A stretch of DNA of 64,000 bases from positions 20,416,113-20,480,112 of the forward strand of contig CM040092.1 in the NCBI GenBank assembly GCA_022496805.1, read 5' to 3'. The notes under the pieces were generated by a model. That model had not been told where the DNA came from and did no database searches. It saw nothing but the letters and a program-made list of their open reading frames with translations. Positions 49,102-59,520 of this stretch are shown piece after piece. This stretch comes from Pohlia nutans. Taxonomy: Eukaryota > Streptophyta > Bryopsida > Bryales > Mniaceae. How positions within the stretch are numbered: the stretch's first letter is position 1; each line of letters opens with the position of its first letter. Made by a program: the position numbers and the translations under genes.

Positions 49102-49678
49102 TTAACCCCTTAACGTCCTCACCCTGTCCAAATTGGGCAGTTTTGCAAAGATGCATTATAAAATGTAACTAAGAAGGATATTTTGAACTTGACATATGAA
49201 TAAAAGTTGTACATTATGAATTTTAGATTCTATCCATACGGTTAGATATGCGATTGCTATCACCAATATTTTCTATAAAATTTGAAACATAAAATTCAAA
49301 TATATTTTGTAATTTGATTACGAATAAGATATTGACAATTTGTGGATGAAATTTGTTATGATGGGTTGAAACGCAATACTCTAAGTGTAGTGATTTTTTT
49401 GAGATTTTTGGTTGCTTGATTTTATGAGTTGACATTTTCAAGAGCACTTGTAGACTAAAATCTTTGAAATTTTTGATGAAACACTGCAACATGAAACGAG
49501 GCATAAAAGTTTTACAAATCATCAACTTTCTAATTGGATCACATGTGCATGAAGCTAACTTCCCATAGAAAATTCAGTAAAAAATTCACACTACAAAAAG
49601 TGCATGACGGATGAGAAATTTTATAGTTTGCTTTTGTATATCATGTAAAATATGCATGGTTGGGTAGTTAGGGGTTAA
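49102..49678 (+). mobile_element. TTAA element F6
   Basis: Ends TTAACCCCTTAACGTCCTC and GGGTAGTTAGGGGTTAA with TTAA on both sides; 577 bases, collinear with F2 and F4. Confidence 0.85.
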
Positions 49679-49679
49679 T

Positions 49680-50030
49680 GTAAAAAATGTTTTGGTTGCA
49701 TTAGGCTCGACTCTTAGTGTAAAGGGATTGGGCCCAAAGAATGGTTTTCGACCAATGAGAAGCGAGGATTTTAGCGTGTTTGCACATCAATTTAGGTCCT
49801 CAATTGTGATACTTTCATCTAGATTGTAGATGAAGTCATCATAATTGAACGATAATTTGCTCAAATGGATGAATATTTTGTCGATAAAAAAGTATGTTTT
49901 GTCAACCGAAAAAGGTTGAGCAACATGCAACTTGAAATGTACCCTGGTAAGGAATGTATAATTGCCCTAGTAACTTAACACTAATGACCACCAAAATTGT
50001 TAAAATTGTGTTATTTGATAGCACTTTAAA
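49680..50030. other. intergenic, nothing firm
   Basis: Only the decayed inverted segment mentioned for the 48849 hairpin is visible. Confidence 0.35.
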
Positions 50031-50390
50031 GCTTAGATCCTTAAAATTCCAATGTACACTGCAGTAAATGCTTTTCTACATAATTTCTTTTTATGTAAGC
50101 TCAAGAAGCATGCCACTTACACTTTGTTGTTCATCACTATTATTTACATTCTCCCTCAAAAAAAATATACTATTTTAAACATGTTTGTAATTATTGTGAT
50201 TTTTACAAGAAAAAAAAATTGAAAAATCTTATAAAATTCATTTTTATTAACATAATTGTGAAAAAACCAGGAGAATCGGTTCAACAATAAATTATATGTG
50301 AAAAATATCAAAAAATTATAATGTATTTTATAATGTGAGAGATTGATAAGGTTTGACTGGGTAACTGTAGTGTGGACGCTTAAGGATTAA
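50031..50390 (-). mobile_element. TTAA element N2
   Basis: Right edge GTGGACGCTTAAGGATTAA. Reverse-oriented relative of N1, lacking its GGGAAC-rich middle. The left edge is approximate. Confidence 0.6.
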
Positions 50391-51648
50391 TGATCCTCTC
50401 CAGCTGGGTGACCATTCATTATTATGGAATGAACTATCATAGGTGGAGGGCCAGGTAGGTAGAATTTTTTCTAATAATAAATGCCTAAAGTTTTTGGAAA
50501 GTTATTTTCTCAAAAACACTTTTTTTATTATAAAAAAAGAATGTTTAAAAAATATTCTGAGTTATTCCATCTGCCAAACCTTACTTTTCCCCCAAAAAAT
50601 ATCCTGCATAACCTTACCCTCCACCAACAGAAATTGACTGTGATAAATTGGTGATATAAAAGATGATGAATGTATAAATGTATACCCTACAGTGATGTTG
50701 CCATTTATGAAGTCCACCAAAGGTGATGTCAGTTTTGGACATAATGAGTTCAAAACGGGCATATGTGACATGAACAGCACGTTCTTGTTATTGAATCTCG
50801 TTCACAAAGAAAGCAATTTTTTTTAAAGAAATCAAACTGCTCTCCACTGTTAGAACATTGCGTAGACCACAGAAACGTGCTAGAAAAAGACTCACAACTG
50901 GTCTAACCCGTCGTGGGGATCTTCTCATGGATCTTTTCTTTGGTCTATGCGGTCAATATTTCTACTAGTGCACATGCTGAGAGGACTTTCACAAAATGTA
51001 TATAGCAGGGTTGTTTTTTTGTCAGGAGACAAGTTAGCATTTTTGCTACTTTTCCATGGCTTGAAGAGCAATCCAGGCTCCTTGGTTACTCCTTTCATAT
51101 TAATATCTAGGTAATATCAAGGTAATATACATGTGCTACCTAGGTGTTACTTAGGCAATATTTGGGTGATTCCTTGGATTAAAGAGGCTATACATCTTGA
51201 CTCTATATAGGGAATCTAGCTGATGTTCCTTTTTTATTTTCAAAAATCCTTTGTATCAATTGGCCAACCCAAATTTTATGTAGCGATTTGGCAATAATTA
51301 GCCCAAAACATTTTCACTGGCATGTAGTACCCTATGTTGTGGTCAATTTTCACATAAATAAACAAATGATTGTTAAAATGTGCTATATGTCATCCTGTGA
51401 TTGGTTTAAGGTGACGTGGACATTTCAAAATCTGATGTGGAAATTCAATTTTGACAAGGCCCTCACGTATATTACTATGGCCCTCATGTATGCAAAGCTA
51501 TGTATGGTTCAACAATTCATTGGTGGTCAATGAAAATTTGAGCAAAAAACTATTAGAAAATAAATGAATTCCTTACTGCCCAATGTCAACATCATATCCA
51601 TAAGTTCGTTCCAGATGTGACGAATAATAATATTTTTTCAAAGATGAT
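50391..51648. other. intergenic, nothing recognised
   Basis: AT-rich to mixed; a short tandem of GGTAATAT-like words occurs at about 51105-51160. No supportable gene. Confidence 0.35.
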
Positions 51649-51852
51649 TTGACCCCTTCAGGATCAAGGATTCATGGATCTAAAATGAAAACTATAATTC
51701 ACTCATGGGACCGAATTTTTTATCACCGTAATCAGTGACGAACATTATATGTGTTGGTCAAAAAACAGACGAATTTTGAACAAATGGATCTTTACAGAGG
51801 ACGTACTAAAAATACATGAGGCACATTTTGGTCTTCTTGGTCTTTTGGCCCC
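51649..51852 (-). mobile_element. TTAA element J4 (reverse, decayed)
   Basis: Starts TTGACCCCTTCAGGATCAAG (TTAA decayed to TTGA) and continues as the reverse complement of J1/J2. The far end (CTTCTTGGTCTTTTGGCC) runs into P2 without a TTAA. Confidence 0.65.
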
Positions 51853-52128
51853 GACTCTAAATCCCCCTCTCGACGTTAATGCAAGCACTGTTCACCCATG
51901 GGCCCCATTTTCTGAAATTTTCATTTTGGGCATCCTAAGGTCTTTTTTTGGCAATCTTTTTGCAAATTTGGAGCCTTCAGCTCCAAATTGGTCTAGGAGG
52001 AACCACCTTCGGAATTTTAAACCCTTGGAAGAGGGGGTTAAATTTTAAGGTGGGCCCCTACATGCACAAAATAGGGGGCAGTTTTTGTCCTCTTGCATTA
52101 ATATCGAGGGGGGATTTAGAGTCGGGGG
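51849..52128. mobile_element. inverted-repeat element P2
   Basis: About 280 bases, ends CCCCGACTCTAAATCCCCC and GGGGGATTTAGAGTCGGGG; opposite orientation to P1 (10251-10553). The inner words GACGTTAATGCAAG and CTTGCATTAATATCGA are also inverted. It lies directly against J4. Confidence 0.75.
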
Positions 52129-52822
52129 TTAATTCTTTATACACCATAAAATAAATTGAAAAATAATCTCCAAACATGTTTTTATAGAAGTATTTTTGTA
52201 CACACATCACGTCAAGCAATCACATGTTGGATGTACGTTCCAAAAAATTCCGACACTTACAAGTTATGAAGGACCATTGCAGTGAGGCCACAAGACTTCA
52301 TTTGGAGTGATAAGGAAGGAAAAAAAACAAAAAACGGATGTATGTTGGTTGACGACGTCGGTGGTGAATGTTGATGAGCTTGGGAGTCACCTTCAATTAA
52401 AGACGACAAAACACGCGACCTGCGGGCTGATGGCAGACATGATGGAGCCACGAAGCCTGTCAAACAAAATTTATCAGACGGTGGTGCCCGGGACCCCGGG
52501 TGAGGTCAAAATCTATCTGGTCGGTATTGATCATCAATACCGCGAGTTATTTTTTTTCCTTTTCTTTCTGTTGTGATGCAGGGCGACAGTTGCCGTGATC
52601 TGATAACATCACAGCGATGCGGCGGAAAGCCAGTTTGGATGTTTGCGTGGCAGTATGTCTGTGGCCCCAAAAGCCGGTTCAACATTCCCCCTTGTCGCAT
52701 TCGACCTATATTAGGAATTGCGTAACGTAAAGAAATGAATAAAATTGTCCACGAATAAATGGCTAATTTGAATAAACTGGCTTTGAATCCATCAAGTTTT
52801 CGGACTTTAGCAAACTCCAATT
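52129..52822. other. GC-richer stretch, unassigned
   Basis: Between about 52330 and 52700 the sequence is CpG-containing and codon-like on both strands (one plus-strand frame reads NKIYQTVVPGTPGEVKIYLV), but it carries no family I recognise. It may be a gene fragment or an island-like remnant. Confidence 0.3.
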
Positions 52823-54074
52823 TTAACCCTGAAGTGCCCAGGGTGGTTTTAGGGAAACCAGAGTTTTTTGGTGCTTCTTTTTCTTAAATTATGGACACTA
52901 TTAATAGTAAATTGTAAGCATAGCTTAATCAAACAAGTGCAGGGTAAACCATGATAAAATCAGACTGTTGGATTGGAAGATTTTAGTATGTCTTTGAACT
53001 GTATAATGCACACTCAAAAATGAGATTTTGGAGGGTGTGTGACTTTGAAGTTAATCCCTAAAGGACCAAGTGTCCTAACTAGGACATTTCAGTGTTTGGG
53101 TAGGTTCCCACGGTGTTAATTTCTAATTTTATTTTTTGAAATAAATTATGTGAATTTGGTATATCAATAAAAAAAATGGGGATCTAATTTTCTTTTGATT
53201 CCGACTTTTTAAGTAGAAGTTATGGAGCAAAAGGGGTTTTTTTTGGGGGAGAATGGGCAGTGCGGGCATGACTCAAAATAAACCTTAGAAATTACTATTT
53301 TTGATCTTTAACCGTAGGATGGTGATATAGATTACCAAGAGAGTGCATGGTAAAATTTTCATAGAATTTGACTATACAGATTGCAAGATTATAGCGTTTG
53401 AAGTGAAAAGATGAAATTGCAGTTTTTTTCGATATTTTTTGAACGTCTTTGAAGACATAGGAAAAACTGTTAAATTGGTCAAAAATATTCTTAAATTTTA
53501 TTTAAATGTTTCATTTGGTATTTCTATCAAGAGGGAAAGAAACATTCCCAAAACAATGGATAGAAAGATGTGAAAATGATGCTCAAAAACAAGAAAAATT
53601 GCGGTCCTTTAGGAGTTAAATAGAATTTGGGTTAAATTTTCTAAAATGAAAGTGACGCAGTTCAACAATGACCTTTGTTAACACCTCTCCCTTGTAATCT
53701 TTCATATAAAGAATGGACTCACACATAATTACTATGAATTTTATAAGTGAGATTGACTTATCCATGTACAATTTAGGACAAAAAATTATAAGTTGAAATA
53801 TGAAAGGAGTTGGTACATTGATCAAGATCGGAATACATACACTAATGGAACATGAACATGTGTATTTGTAAGTATTTATAGTATTTTCACATTTTGTTCA
53901 TAGGTATTTTCATACATCTGCAAATTGAAAATTTACTTTTCTACAAGTTGTATATTACAAGTCTTGAACCCTGAAAATCACAATTCAAAATCCAATTGTT
54001 CATGGATTTTCCGATATTTGCATTTTCGACACATCAGTGACCACAATGTGGTCTCCTGAGCACTAAAGGGTTAA
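52823..54074 (-). mobile_element. TTAA element C2, interrupted by B2
   Basis: Edges TTAACCCTGAAGTGCCC and GAGCACTAAAGGGTTAA. Reverse-oriented copy of C1 and C3. Split at TTAA 53051-53054 / 53616-53619 by element B2. Its right TTAA (54071-54074) is also the left TTAA of D1. Confidence 0.9.
53051..53619 (-). mobile_element. TTAA element B2, nested in C2
   Basis: Ends TTAATCCCTAAAGGACC and GGTCCTTTAGGAGTTAA. Reverse copy of B1. C1 and C3 show the empty site with a single TTAA, so both the boundaries and the duplication are proven within the window. Confidence 0.92.
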
Positions 54075-54500
54075 CCCTTAAGTGCGCAGGTGGACTATAG
54101 TGGTCCATGGTTCAGCTCATATTGTGAAAAACTTGTGGCTAATGGTTGAATTGAACTGGATGTTGAACATCAAAGTTCTGTGCATTGTAATGTAGAGAAT
54201 TGTGGACTTTTAAAAAAAAAAATAGAATATTTTTGTAGATTTTGTGGCCTGATGAATGGTTGTATAAATACGAGTGTAGATATTCCTCTAGAATGCACGC
54301 ATATAAGTAATTCTTTGGTGAACTAAATCATCTCACAAAATTCTACCAAAATTCCCACATCTCATTGTTCCATACGCATGTGTGGCGAAAAAATTTCAGG
54401 TTCAAAAAGTCATTGTTGGGGCATTAACTTATTGGCATTACCAAAAAGACCTCCTTGTATTCACTTCCTTCAAACGTACATCTGTGCATTTAAGGGTTAA
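54071..54500 (+). mobile_element. TTAA element D1
   Basis: A 430-base element with ends TTAACCCTTAAGTGCGCAG and TGTGCATTTAAGGGTTAA. Single copy of its family here. Joined to C2 through one shared TTAA. Confidence 0.8.
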
Positions 54501-54546
54501 GGGGCTTTAGCAAACTCTGATTTTTGATCCTCATAGAACTTGAGAG

Positions 54547-55275
54547 TTTTACCCCTAAATGCCCACAACCCTCTCCGGATTAGGTAGTTTTGCAAAGACG
54601 CATTATAAAATGCAACTACCAGGGATATTTTGAACTTGATGTATAAATAAAAGTTGTACACTATAAATGTTAGATTCTATCCATATAGCTAGATCTATGA
54701 TTGCTATCACCAATATTTTTCTATAAATTTTGAAACTTAAAATTCCAAATTATTTTGTAATTCAATTACGAACAAGATATTGACAATTTGCAAATGAAAT
54801 TTGTTATGATTGGTTGAAATGTAATAATCTAAATGTAGTGATTTTTGGAGATTTTTGGTTGCTCAATTCTACGAGTTGACATTTTCAAGAGCACTTTTGA
54901 ACTATTTTGAACTAAGATTTTAGAAATTTCTAGTGAATCAATGCAACATGAAATGAATAATAAAAATTTCACAAATCATCCCCTTTCTAATTGGATAACA
55001 CATGTAGGTAGCTAACTTCCATAACACTAGTAGGATTTTGGTCCTTTAGAACTGGTCTTTTGTTACTTGAATGGTCCAAAACGAATTTCTTTTTAAAGAA
55101 TTGAGTCACAAAGGGCCATTTGAGTCACAAAGGACCAGTTATAAAGGACCAAAATCCTACTAGTGTAAATCTATATTAAAAAATCCACACTACAAAAAGT
55201 GCATGACGGATGAGAGAACATGGATGAAATCTGTACAATGTTCAAAAAATGAACGCATGGGCAGGTAGGGGTTAA
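54547..55275 (+). mobile_element. TTAA element F5, hosts a CACTA MITE
   Basis: Left end TTTACCCCTAAATGCCC (TTAA decayed to TTTA), right end GGGCAGGTAGGGGTTAA. Interrupted by the CACTA-type hairpin at 55025-55165. Its right TTAA is shared with C3. Confidence 0.85.
55025..55165. mobile_element. CACTA-type hairpin MITE, nested in F5
   Basis: A 141-base element, ends CACTAGTAGGATTTTGGTCC and its inverse, flanked by the 3-base duplication TAA (55022-55024, 55166-55168). Same terminal CACTAGTAG as the element at 35130 but a different interior. Confidence 0.88.
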
Positions 55276-56070
55276 CCCTTTAGTGCTCAACAAACCAGAT
55301 TATGGTCACTGTTGTGTCAAAAATACAAATAAAAAAAGTCCGTGAAGAATTGGAGTTCGAATTTTGAAGTTCAGATTTGGAGACTTATAATACACATCAT
55401 CTAGAAAATGAAAATGAAAATTCGAGTTGTGCAACTTTCAAAACACCTAAGAACACAAGGCGAAAATATTGCAAATATTTGAAAATACTGTAAATACTTA
55501 CAAATACAACACATGTGCTATGTGGTATTCTTTGTGTTTGGAAGTTTGATGTCTTGTTTTATTTTTTTGGATTGTGTTCTCTTCATGTTCCATTAGTGTA
55601 TGTTTTCGGATCTTCATCAATGTACCAACTCCTTTCATATTTTAATGTATAATTTAGTTCTAAACCGTACATGGATAAGTCACTCTCACTTATAAAACTC
55701 ACAAGAATTATGTGTGAGTTTGTTCTTGACATGCAAAATTGCAACGGAGAGTTGTTGACAGGTCATTGCTGAAATGCGTCACTTTCATTTTAGAAAATTT
55801 AACCCAAATTCTATTTAACTTTGAAGTCACACACTTTCCAAAATCTCATTTTTGGGTGTACATAATACAGTTCAAAGACATTCTATAATCTTGTAATCTG
55901 ACCATTGTATGACTCTAAGTTTAGCAAAATGTCTCCACTCCAGTTGAATATACAATTGTACGGTTACTTTCTTTTTTAACCCACTCTTTTCTGGCAGTAT
56001 CAATAATGATGGAAAATCCTACTGTAATTTAGTGCACCCAACTACCGTACCATGGGCACTAAAGGATTAA
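55272..56070 (+). mobile_element. TTAA element C3
   Basis: Ends TTAACCCTTTAGTGCTC and GGGCACTAAAGGATTAA. Same orientation as C1. Carries an intact TTAA at 55815-55818, the empty counterpart of the B2 insertion. It shares its left TTAA with F5 and its right TTAA with J1. Confidence 0.88.
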
Positions 56071-56280
56071 CCCCTCAAGAACCAAGAAACCGAAATTGGA
56101 CCTTATGTTTTTTAAAGCAGTTTTGAGTAGGTCCTGTGTGAACTTTGGACCAAGGCATGCAATATTCATCATTCATTTAGATCATGTAAAATATGGATCC
56201 TTGTGAACTATATTTACCATAATATGATTGATTGAATTTGTCATTTTTGAACTATGAATCTTTGGTCGTTTAGGGGTTAA
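56067..56280 (+). mobile_element. TTAA element J1
   Basis: A 214-base element with ends TTAACCCCTCAAGAACCAAG and CTTTGGTCGTTTAGGGGTTAA-type right end (written here across two words: CTTTGGTCG, TTTAGGGGTTAA). The most compact J copy. Confidence 0.85.
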
Positions 56281-57461
56281 TTACATTATTGATATTGAAG
56301 TTGTTTGTATTGTCTCAATATTGACTAATCTTAAAAATTGAAATCCACTTTTAAGGCTTAAATTAATTATGAAATGAAATGAATTCTTAACGTCCACTGA
56401 GAGGCCCATGGCCCAAGGAACTAGCAAACACAAAGTTGAACCCCTTGTGATCGGTGCTCAATGACATGCTTTAAAAATTTACTTAGAAAATTTACTGCTT
56501 TTCCATTGTTTTAGGTGTGAAAAGATCAAGATGTTTCGCTTTAATGTTATCATAGTAGGGGCAATGAAAGATGAAATGGGATTCGGTTTCGACACCGGAA
56601 GTGTACATTTTGCAATCTTGGTTATCTTGGTTTGTCCAAGTTCTAGCTCCAAGTTGTCGATTGATGTCCTACATGATGCGATAGTATGACATTGAAGCAT
56701 ACAATGGATTTCACAGAGGTACAGTTCTAGTTTATTGGTAGGTGAATGGTTACATTCCATGCTTGTATCCATAAGTGACATTTGACATCCCACAATTCAT
56801 AGCCTTTACGTCGTAATATAGAAGACAATTTTGGTAACTTCTTAAAAAAAATCCTATCATTCAAAAATGTAGAATATGATTATTGTACCCAAAAGATTGG
56901 CTCAATAGTCCCTGCCGAATATTAAATTTTCTTGCTGAATTGGTGCAAATATTCTCTGAATTCTACGAATATTCTCTAATCTTTCTAAGAAAATAATTTC
57001 TTAAAAGTTTTGACATCTCTTTGTGTAATTAGTTTTTGTTCACCCTGCCTTGCCTTCCACATATGGTATTGCCTTTTATTGGTATATTCTGTTACCATCT
57101 TTGAAGTTTTCTATGAAACATCAAAGAAGTACCAAAATACACTAACAGAAATAAGAAACTATGCGACTGTTGGAATGGGCATGCAAGAAATTGTGGAGAG
57201 GGATTTCATAAGCGTTCAATTAATCATAAATTGTTGCAATCAATTAAAACATTAAACATTAGGGGCTTTGGAATTCACGATTTCTGTCCGACAAGAAGAG
57301 GCAATTTACAAATCTCACGGCTGGGGCTCTAGTTTTGCACGCAGTGGTTCATGGTCGGTTTCAAAATTTGCTTTGGGCCTGATTTAGAAAGTAACACTGA
57401 AATCTCAATCTCAAACTGGTACCCCACTTGATCAGAACTGTACCCTAAATGTATAAGGTAG
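56281..57461. other. intergenic, nothing recognised
   Basis: AT-rich. A minus-strand frame at 56479-56793 and a plus-strand frame at 57010-57255 have no features that I recognise. Confidence 0.35.
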
Positions 57462-57669
57462 GAGCACCCAATTCCAACAATGTACCCAATGCCAATAATT
57501 TCAACACATAGCATTCATTTTAGAACGCAAATCTTTGCACATCATATAGCCTTAATTGTTTGTTGACCAAAATGATAAGCTATCAATGGTCTACTTAGAT
57601 TTGCATTCTAAAATGAATGCCATGTCTAGAAATTATCGACATTGGGTACATTATTGGAATTGGGTGCTC
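57462..57669. mobile_element. hairpin MITE
   Basis: Arms of about 75 bases: GAGCACCCAATTCCAACAAT at the left faces ATTATTGGAATTGGGTGCTC at the right, and CATTCATTTTAGAACGCAAA faces TTTGCATTCTAAAATGAATG. TA-containing flanks suggest a Stowaway-type duplication, not proven. It ends 5 bases before L3. Confidence 0.8.
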
Positions 57670-57674
57670 TAACC

Positions 57675-58484
57675 TTAACCCCTAAGCGTCCCTAGCTTTT
57701 TTGGACTTAAAATCATCATTGCTTTTAATGTGTTATAAGTCTAAATGTTAGTGAGGTATAGGAATCTCAACCGTACAATCTTGTAATATACATGTGAATC
57801 ATATTTGGAGTCATTTGGCCATATAAATTGCAAGATCATAGTGTTTTAGTGTTAAAAAAGAATGCTAAAATTTTCCTAGCAACACAGTTAGAGGTGAAAT
57901 TCGTTTTCAAAATTACTCAAATGGAAAAACCTTGAACTATAAAGTAGTTCAAAATCATCATATAAATACATTGGTACCAAAAAAAAACTCATGAAAAAAT
58001 TTAATGTGCCCTAAAATGGCCTTGCAATGCCAAAAAATAGCCCAAAAAGTGACCAATTTAACCCAAAAAGCAAAAAGTGTCCAAATTGGACCCGTGCACT
58101 AAAATGACTCCGACCAAACATTCAGAACAACATGGATTGACATGAAAATTTTACCATGATAACTAGACTTCAAGGGGAATCCAACCCAACAATTTTTATT
58201 GAAAACAAACATGGGATGAAGGAGATACAAGCCCCCAAAGTTGCAGCCATAAAAATGCACAAAAACTATCCAAAAAAAAAGACCCCTACTTTCAAATGAT
58301 CACCAAAAATTCAATGCGTCTTGGATTGATCTGAAAATTTTACCACTCATTCCATACAGCACGCGGTTCGTTTTTCCAAAATTTCATTAAAATCGGACAC
58401 TTTTGCCAAAAGTTACAGCTCTTCGAAGGTGAATGTACCCCAAAAAACGTCCAAAATATGGACGTCGGGGCGGTTAGGGGTTAA
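57675..58484 (-). mobile_element. TTAA element L3
   Basis: An 810-base reverse copy of L1 with edges TTAACCCCTAAGCGTCCC and GGGCGGTTAGGGGTTAA. Highly similar to L2 throughout. Confidence 0.9.
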
Positions 58485-59520
58485 TTGGCTTTGCCTTTGA
58501 GGTTCCAACTTCCAAGGTAAACTTTCTGTTCCTAATTAAGGCACTAATTCTGTTGACCAATTATAATTATTGTAAAGCAACAGTTTAAAGTAACCAACCA
58601 TTTAGAAACCAAGATCCATTCGTTTGATCACAACATGTATGTTATTTCTATGCTATTAGATTTTCTATCGCTGGATATTTCAAAGCTACAAGATTACACA
58701 ATCCAAAGTTGCAATTTCGGTTTCTGAAGGTTTATGGACTCCCCAAAATTATTACAGCATTTCTCTTCAAAACATCTATCAATTGTGTACCCAACTTCTC
58801 ACGTTACAAATGGCAACCCACGCAAATATGGAGACATGGATGAAACTTACTCTCTCGAAGTGTGATGAAGTTTAGCAGAGGTACTTGTCCTAGAATCAAT
58901 AAAAGGGCATCATCCTACTTGCACACCAAACCGAAGCTTTCTTAGTGCAACTGAGCTTTCCTTACACTAATAGAAACAACTGTAAAAAGAGATTCAGAGA
59001 GGCAAGACACCTCTTCCAGATCCTTCATTCCAAAACCTGCATCTAACAAATGTGAAATCTTTGCTAAGCACCCTGCCAACCTGGCAATAAAAGGTTGCAA
59101 TTTCACAATCCCGCTAGTTCATGATAGCAAAAAAATGTCTGTTGTCGTTGACTACTTACATTGTCAACTTGTGGTATCGAATAAGCTCGAAATATAAAGC
59201 AAGATTTGAGCAAACATAAGGAGGGCCTTACCTCACTTCTGCTGCACTTTCCAGAAAGTTGTAGAGTTGTCTTTCACTATGTTACACATGAATTGATTAC
59301 AAGCTCATTTCTACCCTGTAACGATCAGGAAAAAATACCCAGATTTACTAGGTGCGTTGCCGTCGATCTGTTCAGTAGTGGGTAAAGAGGAGCAAGAGAT
59401 TCCATGTATGACACGCATCCAGCATTCTGAAAAGGCCAATAACAGTCTATCGTCAGACTCAAAACCAAAGAAAACGAATATGTTGGAATTGCATTATACA
59501 TCAGTTTCCAGGGTCAACTT
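58485..59520 (-). other. 3' flank of the SUMO protease gene
   Basis: Sequence between L3 and the last coding exon. At 59426 a minus-strand acceptor (TTTTCAG) begins a likely 3'-terminal exon. I infer 3' UTR from there toward 59000, but no cleavage site can be placed. Confidence 0.45.

Noticed and set aside
315..58484. CCCTAAA words resembling plant telomere repeats at many places
   Set aside because: They occur singly at the ends of TTAA elements as CCCCTAAA and never as tandem arrays, so they are transposon termini and not interstitial telomeres.
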